Assembly (NCBI RefSeq): GCF_051851475.1
Contig: NZ_JBPUSJ010000002.1
Coordinates: 310,001 to 374,000 of the forward strand
Source of the DNA: Carboxylicivirga taeanensis
GTDB lineage: Bacteria; Bacteroidota; Bacteroidia; Bacteroidales; Marinilabiliaceae
Length of the DNA: 64,000 nucleotides
Direction of reading: 5' to 3'
This document shows, one piece after another, positions 19,421 through 27,586 of the stretch. The notes under the pieces were generated by a model, which saw nothing but the letters and a program-made list of their open reading frames with translations, was not told the DNA's origin and did not search any database. Each line of letters starts with the position of its first letter. Positions within the stretch are counted from its first letter, which is position 1. A program made the position numbers and the translations under genes.

Positions 19421-20110
19421 ATGAAAAAACTGGATATATTATACGAAGATAACCACATAATTGCTGTCAATAAGTCCTCGTCAGACATAGTGCAGGGCGA
19501 TAAAACTGGCGATGAAACTCTGAGCGATCGGGTTAAAGCATACATAAAGAAGAAATACAACAAGCCAGGAGATGTGTTTTTGGGAGTGGTACACCGCTTA
19601 GACAGACCGGTTAGCGGGGTGGTGTTATTTGCACGCACCAGTAAGGCCTTGAGTCGGTTAAATAAGATGTTTCAGGATAAGGAGGTTAAGAAAACCTACT
19701 GGGCATTGGTGGCTGAGTTACCCGCCGAAGACAGTGGTCGCCTGAGGCACTATATTCTCAAAAATTCGGAGAAAAACAAATCCTATGCCTTTCCAAAGGA
19801 GCGGGCTGGAGCTAAAGAGGCCATCTTAAATTACAAACTGATTTCAGGCCTGAAAAATTATTACATGCTGGAGGTCGATCTGGAAACCGGACGTCATCAC
19901 CAGATTCGCTGTCAGCTGGCAAAAATAGGCTGTCCGATTCGGGGAGATTTAAAGTATGGTTTTCCCCGTTCCAATAAAGATGGAAGCATATCGCTGCATG
20001 CCCGGAGAGTGGAGTTTATGCATCCGGTTAAGAAGGAGCTGATCACTATTGTAGCACCAACACCTGATACAGAAAACCTCTGGAAAGAATTTCGAAATGT
20101 AAATGAATAA
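19421..20110 (+). CDS. RluA-family pseudouridine synthase
   Basis: A 229-residue pseudouridine synthase of the RluA/RluC/RluD group, isomerising uridine in ribosomal or transfer RNA. The catalytic motif HRLDRPVSGVVLFARTSKAL with its essential aspartate is clear, preceded by LDILYEDNHIIAVNK and followed by GRHHQIRCQLA. There is no N-terminal S4 domain, as in the short Bacteroidota members, so the specific target base cannot be named. A strong terminator that overlaps the end of the convergent cdd gene closes it. Confidence 0.92.
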   Translation: MKKLDILYEDNHIIAVNKSSSDIVQGDKTGDETLSDRVKAYIKKKYNKPGDVFLGVVHRLDRPVSGVVLFARTSKALSRLNKMFQDKEVKKTYWALVAELPAEDSGRLRHYILKNSEKNKSYAFPKERAGAKEAILNYKLISGLKNYYMLEVDLETGRHHQIRCQLAKIGCPIRGDLKYGFPRSNKDGSISLHARRVEFMHPVKKELITIVAPTPDTENLWKEFRNVNE

Positions 20111-20119
20111 CTATAAGGT

Positions 20120-20150
20120 GGCCGTTAGCTTTTAGCTATCGGCCTTTTTT
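20120..20150 (+). terminator. intrinsic terminator of the rluA-like gene
   Basis: GGCCG-T-TAGCT (20120-20130) pairs with AGCTA-T-CGGCC (20134-20144) with one T-T mismatch, and six T follow (20145-20150). The hairpin's 3' arm overlaps the last codons of cdd on the other strand. Confidence 0.85.
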
Positions 20151-20627
20151 CAGTCCTTCACCGACAAATGATAATGGCAGCAAATCTTTGCTGCTTTTTA
20201 TTTTATGGATGGCAGAGGCGCCAACAAGTATAATGTCGTAAGGTTGTTCAAAGCGTAACTCTGTCTCAAGCAGTACTTGTCGGCAAGCGCCACAGGGAGC
20301 AACCGGTTTGTCAATAATGCCATCTTGGTTCATTGCTATAATGGCAATGGAAGAAACGGGTGTATCGGGGAACTGAGCATTGGCATAGAACATAGCAGTT
20401 CGCTCGGCACATAAGCCTGAAGGGTAGGCCGCATTTTCCTGATTACTACCTGTGATTATTTCTCCATTTTCTAATAAAACCGCAGCGCCAACGCTGAATT
20501 CCGAATAGGGTGCATAGGCTTTGTGACAAGCTTTTTCAGCTGCATCAATCAGTATCTGTTCCTGGGCGGTTAATTCATCTTTCGTATCGAATGCCTCGAT
20601 GCTTGTTGTCAGGTTTAGCTGTTTCAT
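20136..20627 (-). CDS. cdd: cytidine deaminase
   Basis: Cdd deaminates cytidine and deoxycytidine to the uridine forms, in pyrimidine salvage. The 163-residue product belongs to the short, tetrameric type: zinc is bound by the cysteine of CAERTAMFYA (with the catalytic glutamate) and the two cysteines of PCGACRQVL. AYAPYSEFSVGAAVL is the conserved N-terminal block, and NQENAAYPSGLCAE the nucleoside-binding loop. Its C-terminus overlaps the terminator hairpin of the convergent RluA-like gene. It is 109 bases downstream of rplT on the same strand, but a terminator lies between. Confidence 0.95.
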   Translation of the reverse strand: MKQLNLTTSIEAFDTKDELTAQEQILIDAAEKACHKAYAPYSEFSVGAAVLLENGEIITGSNQENAAYPSGLCAERTAMFYANAQFPDTPVSSIAIIAMNQDGIIDKPVAPCGACRQVLLETELRFEQPYDIILVGASAIHKIKSSKDLLPLSFVGEGLKKGR

Positions 20628-20684
20628 AATTTGTTAAATGGGCACGCAATATACTAATTAAAGCGGAACTGCAACAGGGAGGAA

Positions 20685-20713
20685 ACAAAAAAGGAGACTC
20701 ATCAGGTCTCCTT
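20685..20713 (-). terminator. terminator of the thrS-infC-rpmI-rplT operon
   Basis: AAGGAGAC (20691-20698) pairs with GTCTCCTT (20706-20713) around a 7-base loop; on the minus strand the stem is followed by TTTTTTG. It lies 24 bases after the rplT stop. Confidence 0.85.
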
Positions 20714-20736
20714 AGTATCATCTTGCTTAATGATAA

Positions 20737-21087
20737 TTAAGCGTTGGTTGCTTTCTTTACGATTGCTTTGAAAGCTTCCGGGTGGTTCATTGCCAGGTCA
20801 GCAAGAACTTTACGGTTGATTTCAATGTTTTGAGCGTGCAGCATACCCATTAATTTGCTGTATGATACACCTTCAAGGCGTGCAGCGGCGTTAATACGCT
20901 GAATCCAAAGAGCACGGAAACTGCTTTTCTTCTTCTTTCTGTCGCGGTAAGCGTACTGTAAACCTTTTTCGTATGAGTTTTTAGCAACTGTCCATACGTT
21001 TTTTCTACGTCCAAAGTAACCTTTGGTTTGCTTTAAAAGCTTTCTGCGTCTTTCTCTTGACGCCACATGATTTACTGATCTTGGCAT
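20737..21087 (-). CDS. rplT: 50S ribosomal protein L20
   Basis: The 116-residue product is an unmistakable L20: MPRSVNHVASRERRRKLLKQTKGYFGRRKN at the N-terminus, the YAYRDRKKKKSSFRALWIQRINAAAR segment and ILADLAMN-type end (VLADLAMNHPEAFKAIV). L20 binds 23S rRNA early in 50S assembly. It is the last gene of the conserved thrS-infC-rpmI-rplT cluster, 99 bases after rpmI, and is followed by a good terminator. Confidence 0.98.
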   Translation of the reverse strand: MPRSVNHVASRERRRKLLKQTKGYFGRRKNVWTVAKNSYEKGLQYAYRDRKKKKSSFRALWIQRINAAARLEGVSYSKLMGMLHAQNIEINRKVLADLAMNHPEAFKAIVKKATNA

Positions 21088-21186
21088 TTTAAAATCATTT
21101 TCGAATGGTTAGCGCCCCCTTTGGGAATCTTTTTCAGCTAATTCATTCTGGTTAAAAAAAATCGTTTCTCTTCCTTGAAATTTGAA

Positions 21187-21384
21187 TTACTTCATGTTCA
21201 GTAAGAGCTTGATGTTTGTTTCATCAGCTTTGTGAACAGTGCCAGCATAGGTCAAATTTCTCTTCTGCTTTGTAGTCTTCTTAGTTAAGATGTGACTCTT
21301 AAAAGCATGCTTCCTCTTGATTTTTCCACTTCCGGTAATTGTAAAACGCTTTTTAGCACCGGAATTTGTCTTCATTTTTGGCAT
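21187..21384 (-). CDS. rpmI: 50S ribosomal protein L35
   Basis: A 65-residue L35: MPKMKTNSGAKKRFTITGSGKIKRKHAF followed by SHILTKKTTKQKRNL. The frame is open 16 codons further upstream, but the true start is the ATG at 21384, which gives the universal MPKMKT N-terminus. It lies 31 bases after infC in the translation operon. Confidence 0.98.
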   Translation of the reverse strand: MPKMKTNSGAKKRFTITGSGKIKRKHAFKSHILTKKTTKQKRNLTYAGTVHKADETNIKLLLNMK

Positions 21385-21415
21385 TATTCCTATATATTTA
21401 GTTATAAAAAATAAA

Positions 21416-21979
21416 CTATTTATTCTTAGCACTTGCCTTAGGGGTAATGAACATTGTCATTCGTTTTCCCTCTAATTTTGGCAGTTGCTCTACTTTGCCA
21501 ATTTCCTCTAAGTCCTGAGCAAAACGTAACAAAAGAATCTCGCCTTTATCTTTAAATAGGATCGAACGGCCTTTAAAGAATACATAAGCTTTTACTTTTG
21601 CGCCTTCGTTCAAAAACTTTTCAGCGTGTTTTAACTTAAACTGATAATCGTGATCATCGGTATTCGGGCCGAAACGAATCTCCTTAACAATAACTTTAAC
21701 AGTTTTGGCTTTCAATTCTTTTTGCTTGCGCTTTTGCTGATAAAGGAACTTCTGGTAATCCGTTATCTTACAGACTGGAGGATCGGCGTTTGGTGAAATT
21801 TCTACCAAATCCATATCCAATTCGTCAGCAATCTTAATGGCCTCCATCGTAGGGTATACTCCTGGGTTTTCGATGTTGTCTCCAACTAATCGAACCTGGG
21901 GTACCCTAATGTTTCTGTTAATTCTGTGAGCAGGCTCCTTTTTTTCCGGACGCACATGCCTTCTGTTTGGTCTAGCTAT
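21416..21979 (-). CDS. infC: translation initiation factor IF-3, apparent AUA start
   Basis: IF-3 binds the 30S subunit and checks start-codon pairing. The product has the N-domain (HRINRNIRVPQVRLVGDN), the linker and the C-domain (KEIRFGPNTDDHDYQFKLKHAEKFL). No ATG is available: the first common start is a GTG at 21955, inside the conserved N-terminal region. Reading upstream in frame gives IARPNRRH, which matches the usual IF-3 head, from an ATA codon at 21977-21979. A strong GGAGGG Shine-Dalgarno (21988-21993) sits about 8 bases before it, rare in this phylum. Escherichia coli infC starts at AUU and is autoregulated; AUA here would work in the same way. Confidence 0.9.
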   Translation of the reverse strand: MARPNRRHVRPEKKEPAHRINRNIRVPQVRLVGDNIENPGVYPTMEAIKIADELDMDLVEISPNADPPVCKITDYQKFLYQQKRKQKELKAKTVKVIVKEIRFGPNTDDHDYQFKLKHAEKFLNEGAKVKAYVFFKGRSILFKDKGEILLLRFAQDLEEIGKVEQLPKLEGKRMTMFITPKASAKNK

Positions 21980-22008
21980 TGTTAAACCCTCCTTTGTTTA
22001 ATTAATAC

Positions 22009-23955
22009 TTATTTTTCAATCTCTGAAAGCATTGTATTCACTTCCTGATTAATGAAATCGACGAAATCTTGTTGTGACATGGTGCCTTTATCTCCTTCGC
22101 CTTGCTTCCGAACGGCAACTTTCCCTTCTTCAGCTTCCTTTTCACCTACAATCAGGAGGTATGGAATACGCTTTAACTCGTTGTCTCTTATTTTCTTACC
22201 GATCTTCTCATTGCGGTCGTCAAGAACGCCACGAATATCGGAATTATTTAGGAAATTTAAAACTTTTTCTGCGTAATCATTATATTTTTCACTGATAGGC
22301 AGAATAACCACCTGTTCGGGGGTTAACCACAGCGGGAATTTACCGGCTGTGTGCTCAATCAGTACAGCCACAAAGCGCTCCATGCTACCAAAAGGTGCGC
22401 GGTGAATCATGACCGGACGGTGCTTTTGGTTGTCGCTGCCAATGTATTCTAGTTCAAATCGTTCTGGTAGGTTATAGTCTACCTGAATGGTTCCCAACTG
22501 CCATTTACGCCCCAGGGCATCTTTTACCATAAAGTCGAGCTTTGGACCGTAGAAAGCGGCTTCTCCATATTCGATAATGGTATTCATCCCTTTTTCTTCG
22601 CAAGCTTCAAGAATGGCTTGTTCAGCTTTATTCCAGTTATCTTCGCTGCCTATGTACTTCGAATGATCGTTTTTATCGCGCAGTGATACCTGCGTAATAT
22701 AATCTTTAAAGTCAAGGGCCTTAAAAATGTAAAGGATGATGTCTATCACCTTCTTGAATTCATCCTTCAACTGATCGGGGCGACAGAAAAGGTGAGCATC
22801 ATCTTGAGTAAATCCTCTAACCCTTGTCAAACCATGTAACTCGCCACTTTGCTCATAACGGTACACCGTACCAAACTCAGCAAATCGAATGGGTAAATCC
22901 TTGTAGGAGCGTGGCTTTGTTTTGTATATCTCGCAGTGGTGCGGACAGTTCATAGGTTTAAGTAAGAACTCTTCGCCTTCAGCGGGTGTGTTGATGGGTT
23001 GGAACGAGTCTTTGCCATACTTAGCATAGTGCCCCGAGGTAACATACAGCTCTTTATTGCCAATATGTGGTGTTATTACGGGTTCATAGCCGTATTTAAC
23101 CTGTACGCGTTTTAAGAAATTCTCCAAACGTTCGCGCAGCCTGGCTCCTTTAGGTAGCCACAAAGGCAACCCTTGCCCAACTTTCTGTGAAAAGGCAAAA
23201 AGTTCAAGTTCCTTACCTATTTTTCGGTGATCCCTTTTTTGAGCTTCTTCCAGCATATGTAAGTGCTCTTCCAGCATCTTAGCTTTTGGGAATGAAATAG
23301 CATAGATGCGTGTCAGCTGCTTACGGGTTTCATCACCTCGCCAGTAGGCACCTGCCACACTTAACAGTTTAATCGCCTTAATTGGAGCTGTTGAAGGTAA
23401 GTGGGGGCCACGGCATAAATCGGTAAAATTCCCTTGTTTGTAAAAAGAGATGGTGCCATCTTCCAGCTCACTAATCAGCTCCAGCTTGTACTCATCATCT
23501 TTTTTGGTGAAATAATCCAATGCTTCCGCTTTGGGGACTTCACTGCGAATGTATTCTAGTTTCTGGCTGGCCAGTTCCTTAAATTTCTTTTCAATTTTTG
23601 GCAGGTCAGCATCCTTAATCACCTTATCGCCTGTGTCAATATCGTAATAAAAGCCATTTTCGATGGTGGGGCCTATGCCAAATTTAGTACCAGGATAAAG
23701 AGCCTCAATCGCTTCAGCCATCAGGTGAGCCGACGAGTGCCAAAATGCGTGTTTCCCTTCTTCATCTTCCCACTTATGCAGCTTAATGCTGGCATCGGTG
23801 GTTATAGGGCGCGTTAAATCCATTAAGGTATCATCGACCGTAATTGATAAAACTTCTTTAGCCAAACGCGGGCTAATACTCTGCGCAATTTCTAAACCAG
23901 TTACGCCTGCCTCAAACTCTCTGACACTTTGGTCCGGGAAGGTAATTTTTATCAT
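22009..23955 (-). CDS. thrS: threonyl-tRNA synthetase
   Basis: A class II aminoacyl-tRNA synthetase of 648 residues. The TGS domain starts at MIKITFPDQSVREFEAGVTG. The editing domain follows, with HSSAHLMAEAI and the FTDLCRGPHLPST segment containing the conserved cysteine-histidine region. The catalytic core holds the motifs LKPMNCPHHCEIYK, RFAEFGTVYRYEQSGELHGLTRVRGFTQDDAHLF and QVDYNLPERFELEYIG; HRAPFGSMERF is motif 3. The C-terminal anticodon-binding domain starts at QVVILPISEKYNDYA. The frame is open 34 codons upstream, but the ATG at 23955 gives the normal TGS start. It heads the operon with infC, rpmI and rplT. Confidence 0.98.
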   Translation of the reverse strand: MIKITFPDQSVREFEAGVTGLEIAQSISPRLAKEVLSITVDDTLMDLTRPITTDASIKLHKWEDEEGKHAFWHSSAHLMAEAIEALYPGTKFGIGPTIENGFYYDIDTGDKVIKDADLPKIEKKFKELASQKLEYIRSEVPKAEALDYFTKKDDEYKLELISELEDGTISFYKQGNFTDLCRGPHLPSTAPIKAIKLLSVAGAYWRGDETRKQLTRIYAISFPKAKMLEEHLHMLEEAQKRDHRKIGKELELFAFSQKVGQGLPLWLPKGARLRERLENFLKRVQVKYGYEPVITPHIGNKELYVTSGHYAKYGKDSFQPINTPAEGEEFLLKPMNCPHHCEIYKTKPRSYKDLPIRFAEFGTVYRYEQSGELHGLTRVRGFTQDDAHLFCRPDQLKDEFKKVIDIILYIFKALDFKDYITQVSLRDKNDHSKYIGSEDNWNKAEQAILEACEEKGMNTIIEYGEAAFYGPKLDFMVKDALGRKWQLGTIQVDYNLPERFELEYIGSDNQKHRPVMIHRAPFGSMERFVAVLIEHTAGKFPLWLTPEQVVILPISEKYNDYAEKVLNFLNNSDIRGVLDDRNEKIGKKIRDNELKRIPYLLIVGEKEAEEGKVAVRKQGEGDKGTMSQQDFVDFINQEVNTMLSEIEK

Positions 23956-23984
23956 GCTACTTTTGCTTAGATTTTTAAAACACG

Positions 23985-24013
23985 CAAAGATAAATAAAAC
24001 GCACGAAAGCAAA
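23985..24013 (-). promoter_or_regulatory. promoter of the thrS operon
   Basis: On the minus strand TATCTTTG (23985-23992) is a perfect -7 element and TTTG (24010-24013) lies 17 bases upstream of it, the correct Bacteroidota spacing. The leader to the thrS ATG is about 25 bases. Confidence 0.65.
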
Positions 24014-24073
24014 GAGATGTGGTGCTTTTTTTTAGCAATATTACTTTGAAATGGCAAATGCTGTCAAAATCCA

Positions 24074-24105
24074 TTGTTTTATAGCTAGGTAATTTGTTAG
24101 TTTTG
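24074..24105 (+). promoter_or_regulatory. promoter of the dipeptidyl-peptidase gene
   Basis: TTG (24074-24076) and TAGTTTTG (24098-24105) are spaced by 21 bases, a good Bacteroidota promoter. It is divergent from the thrS promoter 60 bases away and gives a leader of about 40 bases to ATG 24152. Confidence 0.65.
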
Positions 24106-24151
24106 ACATTCTTATAAATTAAAACACTTTTAAGGTATAAATATTTTACAA

Positions 24152-26344
24152 ATGAAGTACTTAAGCATTTTAGTTGTAACATTACTTTTATCGCTGGCCG
24201 CACAGGCACAACAGCAGCATGTTTCGCTGGACGATATAACCAGTAAAGGAACCTTCTATGCCCGTTCGGTCAATGGGTTGCGTTCAATGACTGATGGGGT
24301 TCACTACACCACCCTCGAAGAAGGCAAGCGCATTGTTAAATACCAGTATGCTACCGGTAAGCAGGTTGCAGTGGTGTTTGATTTGGATAAGAAAATGAAG
24401 GGGGAGTTCGATATACAGCGCATCGAAGGGTATGAGTTTAATAATGATGAAAGTAAGATTTTGCTCTATACCAATGCTGAGTATATCTACCGTCACTCAT
24501 TTAAGGCCAATTATTATGTCTATGACATCAAGTATAACGAGATGAAGCGGCTGTCGGAAGAAGGAAAGCAGCAAATCGCTTCTTTTTCCCCCAATGGTGA
24601 GATGGTGGCTTTTGTGCGCGACAATAACCTGCACCTGTCGAAGCTGAAGTTCGGAACCGAAAGTGCTATTACGAGCGATGGCGAGTTTAATAAAATTATT
24701 AACGGGATGCCCGACTGGGTATATGAGGAGGAGTTTGGCTTTAATAAGGCCTATGACTGGTCGCCCGACAGCAAAGAAATTGCGTTTATTCGTTTTGACG
24801 AATCGCAGGTGAAGGAGTTTGCTTTTCCACTCTATAAAGCCTCCCATCCAAGCAACGAAGAGTATAGTCTGTATCCCGGACAATATAAGTTCAAATATCC
24901 AAAAGCTGGTGAGGCCAATTCGGTGGTAAGTGTGCATGTGTTTAACATTAAAAACCGTACTACAAAAACGATGGATATTGGTGAGGAAACTGACATCTAT
25001 ATTCCAAGGGTACGTTTTACCAAAACAGAAGGCAAGTTAGGCATCATTAAAATGAACCGTCACCAGAACTACCTGGAGCTGATGATTGCCAATACCAACT
25101 CAGGAGTATGCAATACTGTTTTTACAGATCGGGATGAGCGTTATATTGAACAGGATGTGTTAGATAACCTGCAGTTTTTGGAAGATGGTGAGCATTTCGT
25201 ATATGTGGGTGAGATGGATGGATACAATCATATTTACCTTTATACCATGGCCGGTCGTCAGGTGCGTCAGATAACCAAAGGAGAATGGGATGTGACCGAT
25301 TATCTGGGGTATAACGAAAAGACCCGCATGTTCTATTACCAAGCAGCCGCTAAGTCGCCTATGCAGCGCGAAGTATATGCTATTCGTAATGATGGCAAGA
25401 AGCACATCGACTTTTCGAGCGTTGAAGGTACTAACCGTGCTGTGTTTAGTAACGGGTTCAAATACTTTATTAACTACTTCTCTAATACACAAACACCCAC
25501 ACAGGTAACACTGCATGATAGTAAAGGGCGACAGATTCGTGTATTGGAAGACAATAAGGCATTGAATCAGCGAGTGGCTCAGTTTGAGATCAGTCCGAAA
25601 GAATTCTTTTCGTTCACCACTTCTGAAGGAGTGAACCTGAACGGATGGATGGTGAAGCCATTAAACTTTGACGCCAACAAGCAGTATCCGGTGCTGATGG
25701 TGCAGTATAGCGGGCCAAACTCTCAGCAGGTAGTCGACCGTTGGGGATTAGGCTGGGAGCAATACCTGGCGGCAAATGGTTACATGGTGGCCTGTGTGGA
25801 TCCGCGCGGAACAGGTGCTCGTGGAGAAGAGTTTCGTAAGTGTACCTATATGAACTTAGGAAAACTGGAGTCGGACGACCAGATTGAAGCAGCAAAATAC
25901 CTTGGCTCGTTAGAATATGTTGATGCATCGCGCATTGGTATATGGGGCTGGAGTTATGGTGGCTTTATGTCGTCTTTGTGCTTGAGTAAATCAGATGTGT
26001 TCAAAGTAGGTATTGCGGTGGCTCCGGTCACCAACTGGCGCTACTACGATTCGGTTTATACAGAGCGTTACATGCGTAAGCCACAAGAAAATGCGCACGG
26101 TTATGATGATAACAGCCCCATCAACCATGTGGAGGATTTAAGCGGACGCTTATTTTTAATTCATGGTACAGCCGATGATAACGTACATTTTCAAAATGTA
26201 ATGGAATATGTGGATCGTTTGGTACAAGCAGGGAAGCAGTTTGATATGTTTGCTTACCCGAACCGTAATCATAGCATTTATGGGGGCAATGTAAGAAATC
26301 ACCTGTATAAAATGAAGGCCGATTACCTGTTCAGAAACCTGTAA
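24152..26344 (+). CDS. S9 family dipeptidyl-peptidase IV
   Basis: A 730-residue exported serine peptidase that removes N-terminal Xaa-Pro dipeptides. A signal peptide (MKYLSILVVTLLLSLAAQAQ) is followed by the eight-bladed propeller of the DPP IV N-terminal domain (SKGTFYARSVNGLRSM, DWVYEEEFGFNKAYDWSPDSKEIAFIRFDE: the double-glutamate motif that holds the substrate N-terminus). The hydrolase domain carries the nucleophile in GIWGWSYGGF, the aspartate in HGTADDNVHF and the histidine in NRNHSIYGG. It acts in the periplasm on peptides. A promoter and a strong terminator frame it as a single gene. Confidence 0.95.
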   Translation: MKYLSILVVTLLLSLAAQAQQQHVSLDDITSKGTFYARSVNGLRSMTDGVHYTTLEEGKRIVKYQYATGKQVAVVFDLDKKMKGEFDIQRIEGYEFNNDESKILLYTNAEYIYRHSFKANYYVYDIKYNEMKRLSEEGKQQIASFSPNGEMVAFVRDNNLHLSKLKFGTESAITSDGEFNKIINGMPDWVYEEEFGFNKAYDWSPDSKEIAFIRFDESQVKEFAFPLYKASHPSNEEYSLYPGQYKFKYPKAGEANSVVSVHVFNIKNRTTKTMDIGEETDIYIPRVRFTKTEGKLGIIKMNRHQNYLELMIANTNSGVCNTVFTDRDERYIEQDVLDNLQFLEDGEHFVYVGEMDGYNHIYLYTMAGRQVRQITKGEWDVTDYLGYNEKTRMFYYQAAAKSPMQREVYAIRNDGKKHIDFSSVEGTNRAVFSNGFKYFINYFSNTQTPTQVTLHDSKGRQIRVLEDNKALNQRVAQFEISPKEFFSFTTSEGVNLNGWMVKPLNFDANKQYPVLMVQYSGPNSQQVVDRWGLGWEQYLAANGYMVACVDPRGTGARGEEFRKCTYMNLGKLESDDQIEAAKYLGSLEYVDASRIGIWGWSYGGFMSSLCLSKSDVFKVGIAVAPVTNWRYYDSVYTERYMRKPQENAHGYDDNSPINHVEDLSGRLFLIHGTADDNVHFQNVMEYVDRLVQAGKQFDMFAYPNRNHSIYGGNVRNHLYKMKADYLFRNL

Positions 26345-26367
26345 AAGAGCCTGCGAAAATAAAGTTA

Positions 26368-26395
26368 AGCCCCGGTGTGATGCCGGGGCTTTTTT
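26368..26395 (+). terminator. intrinsic terminator of the dipeptidyl-peptidase gene
   Basis: AGCCCCGG (26368-26375) pairs with CCGGGGCT (26383-26390) around a 7-base loop and is followed by a T-run to 26395. Confidence 0.9.
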
Positions 26396-26427
26396 ATTAT
26401 TAGTTAAGAAGCATTTTCTATGACATT

Positions 26428-27342
26428 TTACCAATCGGCCAGGTGATTATTACTGCTATAAATCATTTCGCCAATTATTTTACCATCAGAATTGAAGGTG
26501 TGGGACAGCATGAAAGAGAATTTATATTTCTCACCATTTTTTTTGATAGTCATGTTCCACCACGAGTATACCACATACATATCGTTTTTAGCGTAGTAGA
26601 TGCAGTCCGGGTAACCCATTTGCTCGATCATAAATTTTTTGTCGGGTGTAAATGTTTTATTATAAATTTCCTTTTTCTCATCCACTGTTTGGTATTCACC
26701 TGCTTTAAGAGCAATGTGCCCCATTTGGGCATCAGCTGCGTAAAAGCTGCCCCAAAGCTCATAGTCTCGGTCAATAAATGCATTCATTGCCTTGCGAACA
26801 GTTAGAATATGGGGATGGTTGATGTACACTGTTCCGTTTTCTTTGGTTTGGTGGCTATTACTTATCTCTTCAAATACATCGTTGTTGTAATACCAATGGA
26901 TAGACGTAATTTTACCATCTTTATTAAAACTGTACAGGCGGTGTACTGGCAACTTGACGTTAATGCCTGTTTTAATGTTTCGCGCGCTCAATATCATCCA
27001 GTCCTGAACCCAAAGACCTCCATCTTTATATTCCAAGGCATCAGGGTAGGCTGGCTTGGCATCTTTGAATTGTATGTTTTCAAATTCTTTTTGCCACCAG
27101 TCGTAGTTTTTGCTCAGGTTTGTCTTTGTCCATGGCCGCATAATGCCGTGACTGAACACTTTAACGCTATCTGAAAAATAGTTCATGTAAGCTTCTTTAT
27201 CACCGGCTTCAAAGGTTTTCCATAAAGCAGCAACTTTATCAATTGCCTCATGTTCCGAAAAGATGGTGCCATTTTTCTTTTGTGAATGCGCTGTTAGTCC
27301 AACTAAAAGCAACACCAGTAAAATACTCGTTGAAGTTCGCAT
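26428..27342 (-). CDS. exported protein with two NTF2/SnoaL-like domains
   Basis: A 304-residue protein with a signal peptide (MRTSTSILLVLLLVGLTAHSQ). The mature part seems to contain two NTF2-like cone domains: residues ~35-160 (IDKVAALWKTFEAGDKEAYMNYFSDSVKVF to KDGKITSIHWYYNNDVFEEI) and ~175-304 (VRKAMNAFIDRDYELWGSFYAADAQMGHIA to FNSDGKIIGEMIYSS). Such domains bind small molecules or act as delta-isomerase or dehydratase-like enzymes, but no specific activity can be read here. It is convergent with the peptidase gene and shares its terminator region. Confidence 0.75.
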   Translation of the reverse strand: MRTSTSILLVLLLVGLTAHSQKKNGTIFSEHEAIDKVAALWKTFEAGDKEAYMNYFSDSVKVFSHGIMRPWTKTNLSKNYDWWQKEFENIQFKDAKPAYPDALEYKDGGLWVQDWMILSARNIKTGINVKLPVHRLYSFNKDGKITSIHWYYNNDVFEEISNSHQTKENGTVYINHPHILTVRKAMNAFIDRDYELWGSFYAADAQMGHIALKAGEYQTVDEKKEIYNKTFTPDKKFMIEQMGYPDCIYYAKNDMYVVYSWWNMTIKKNGEKYKFSFMLSHTFNSDGKIIGEMIYSSNNHLADW

Positions 27343-27540
27343 AACGTAATGTATTTAAGTGATTAAACGAGAATTGAGGCGTAAAGATACTGCTGTATTC
27401 AGCGCGAGTAAAAGCAGGAAGAGGTGGCAATGTATGGTTAATATTGCTGAAAGTCAAATTATTGGAGGTATCAGTGTCGCAGCTGATTGATGATGGGGTT
27501 CTGCTTATTCAGGATGTGTTGTATTAAGCACTTGATGTAA

Positions 27541-27580
27541 CTTCGTCTGGCGCTAGCTTTACAAACTGGGCCAGACGAAG
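27541..27580. terminator. hairpin downstream of the quinone reductase gene
   Basis: An 11-base perfect stem, CTTCGTCTGGC (27541-27551) with GCCAGACGAAG (27570-27580), starts 7 bases after the minus-strand gene's stop. The T-rich tail is on the plus strand (CTTTTCTT), so on the gene's own strand it is a hairpin without a clear U-run. Confidence 0.65.
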
Positions 27581-27586
27581 CTTTTC

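Noticed and set aside
26443..27174. Plus-strand ORFs opposite the NTF2-like gene
   Set aside because: Shadow frames; the minus-strand gene has a signal peptide and domain structure.
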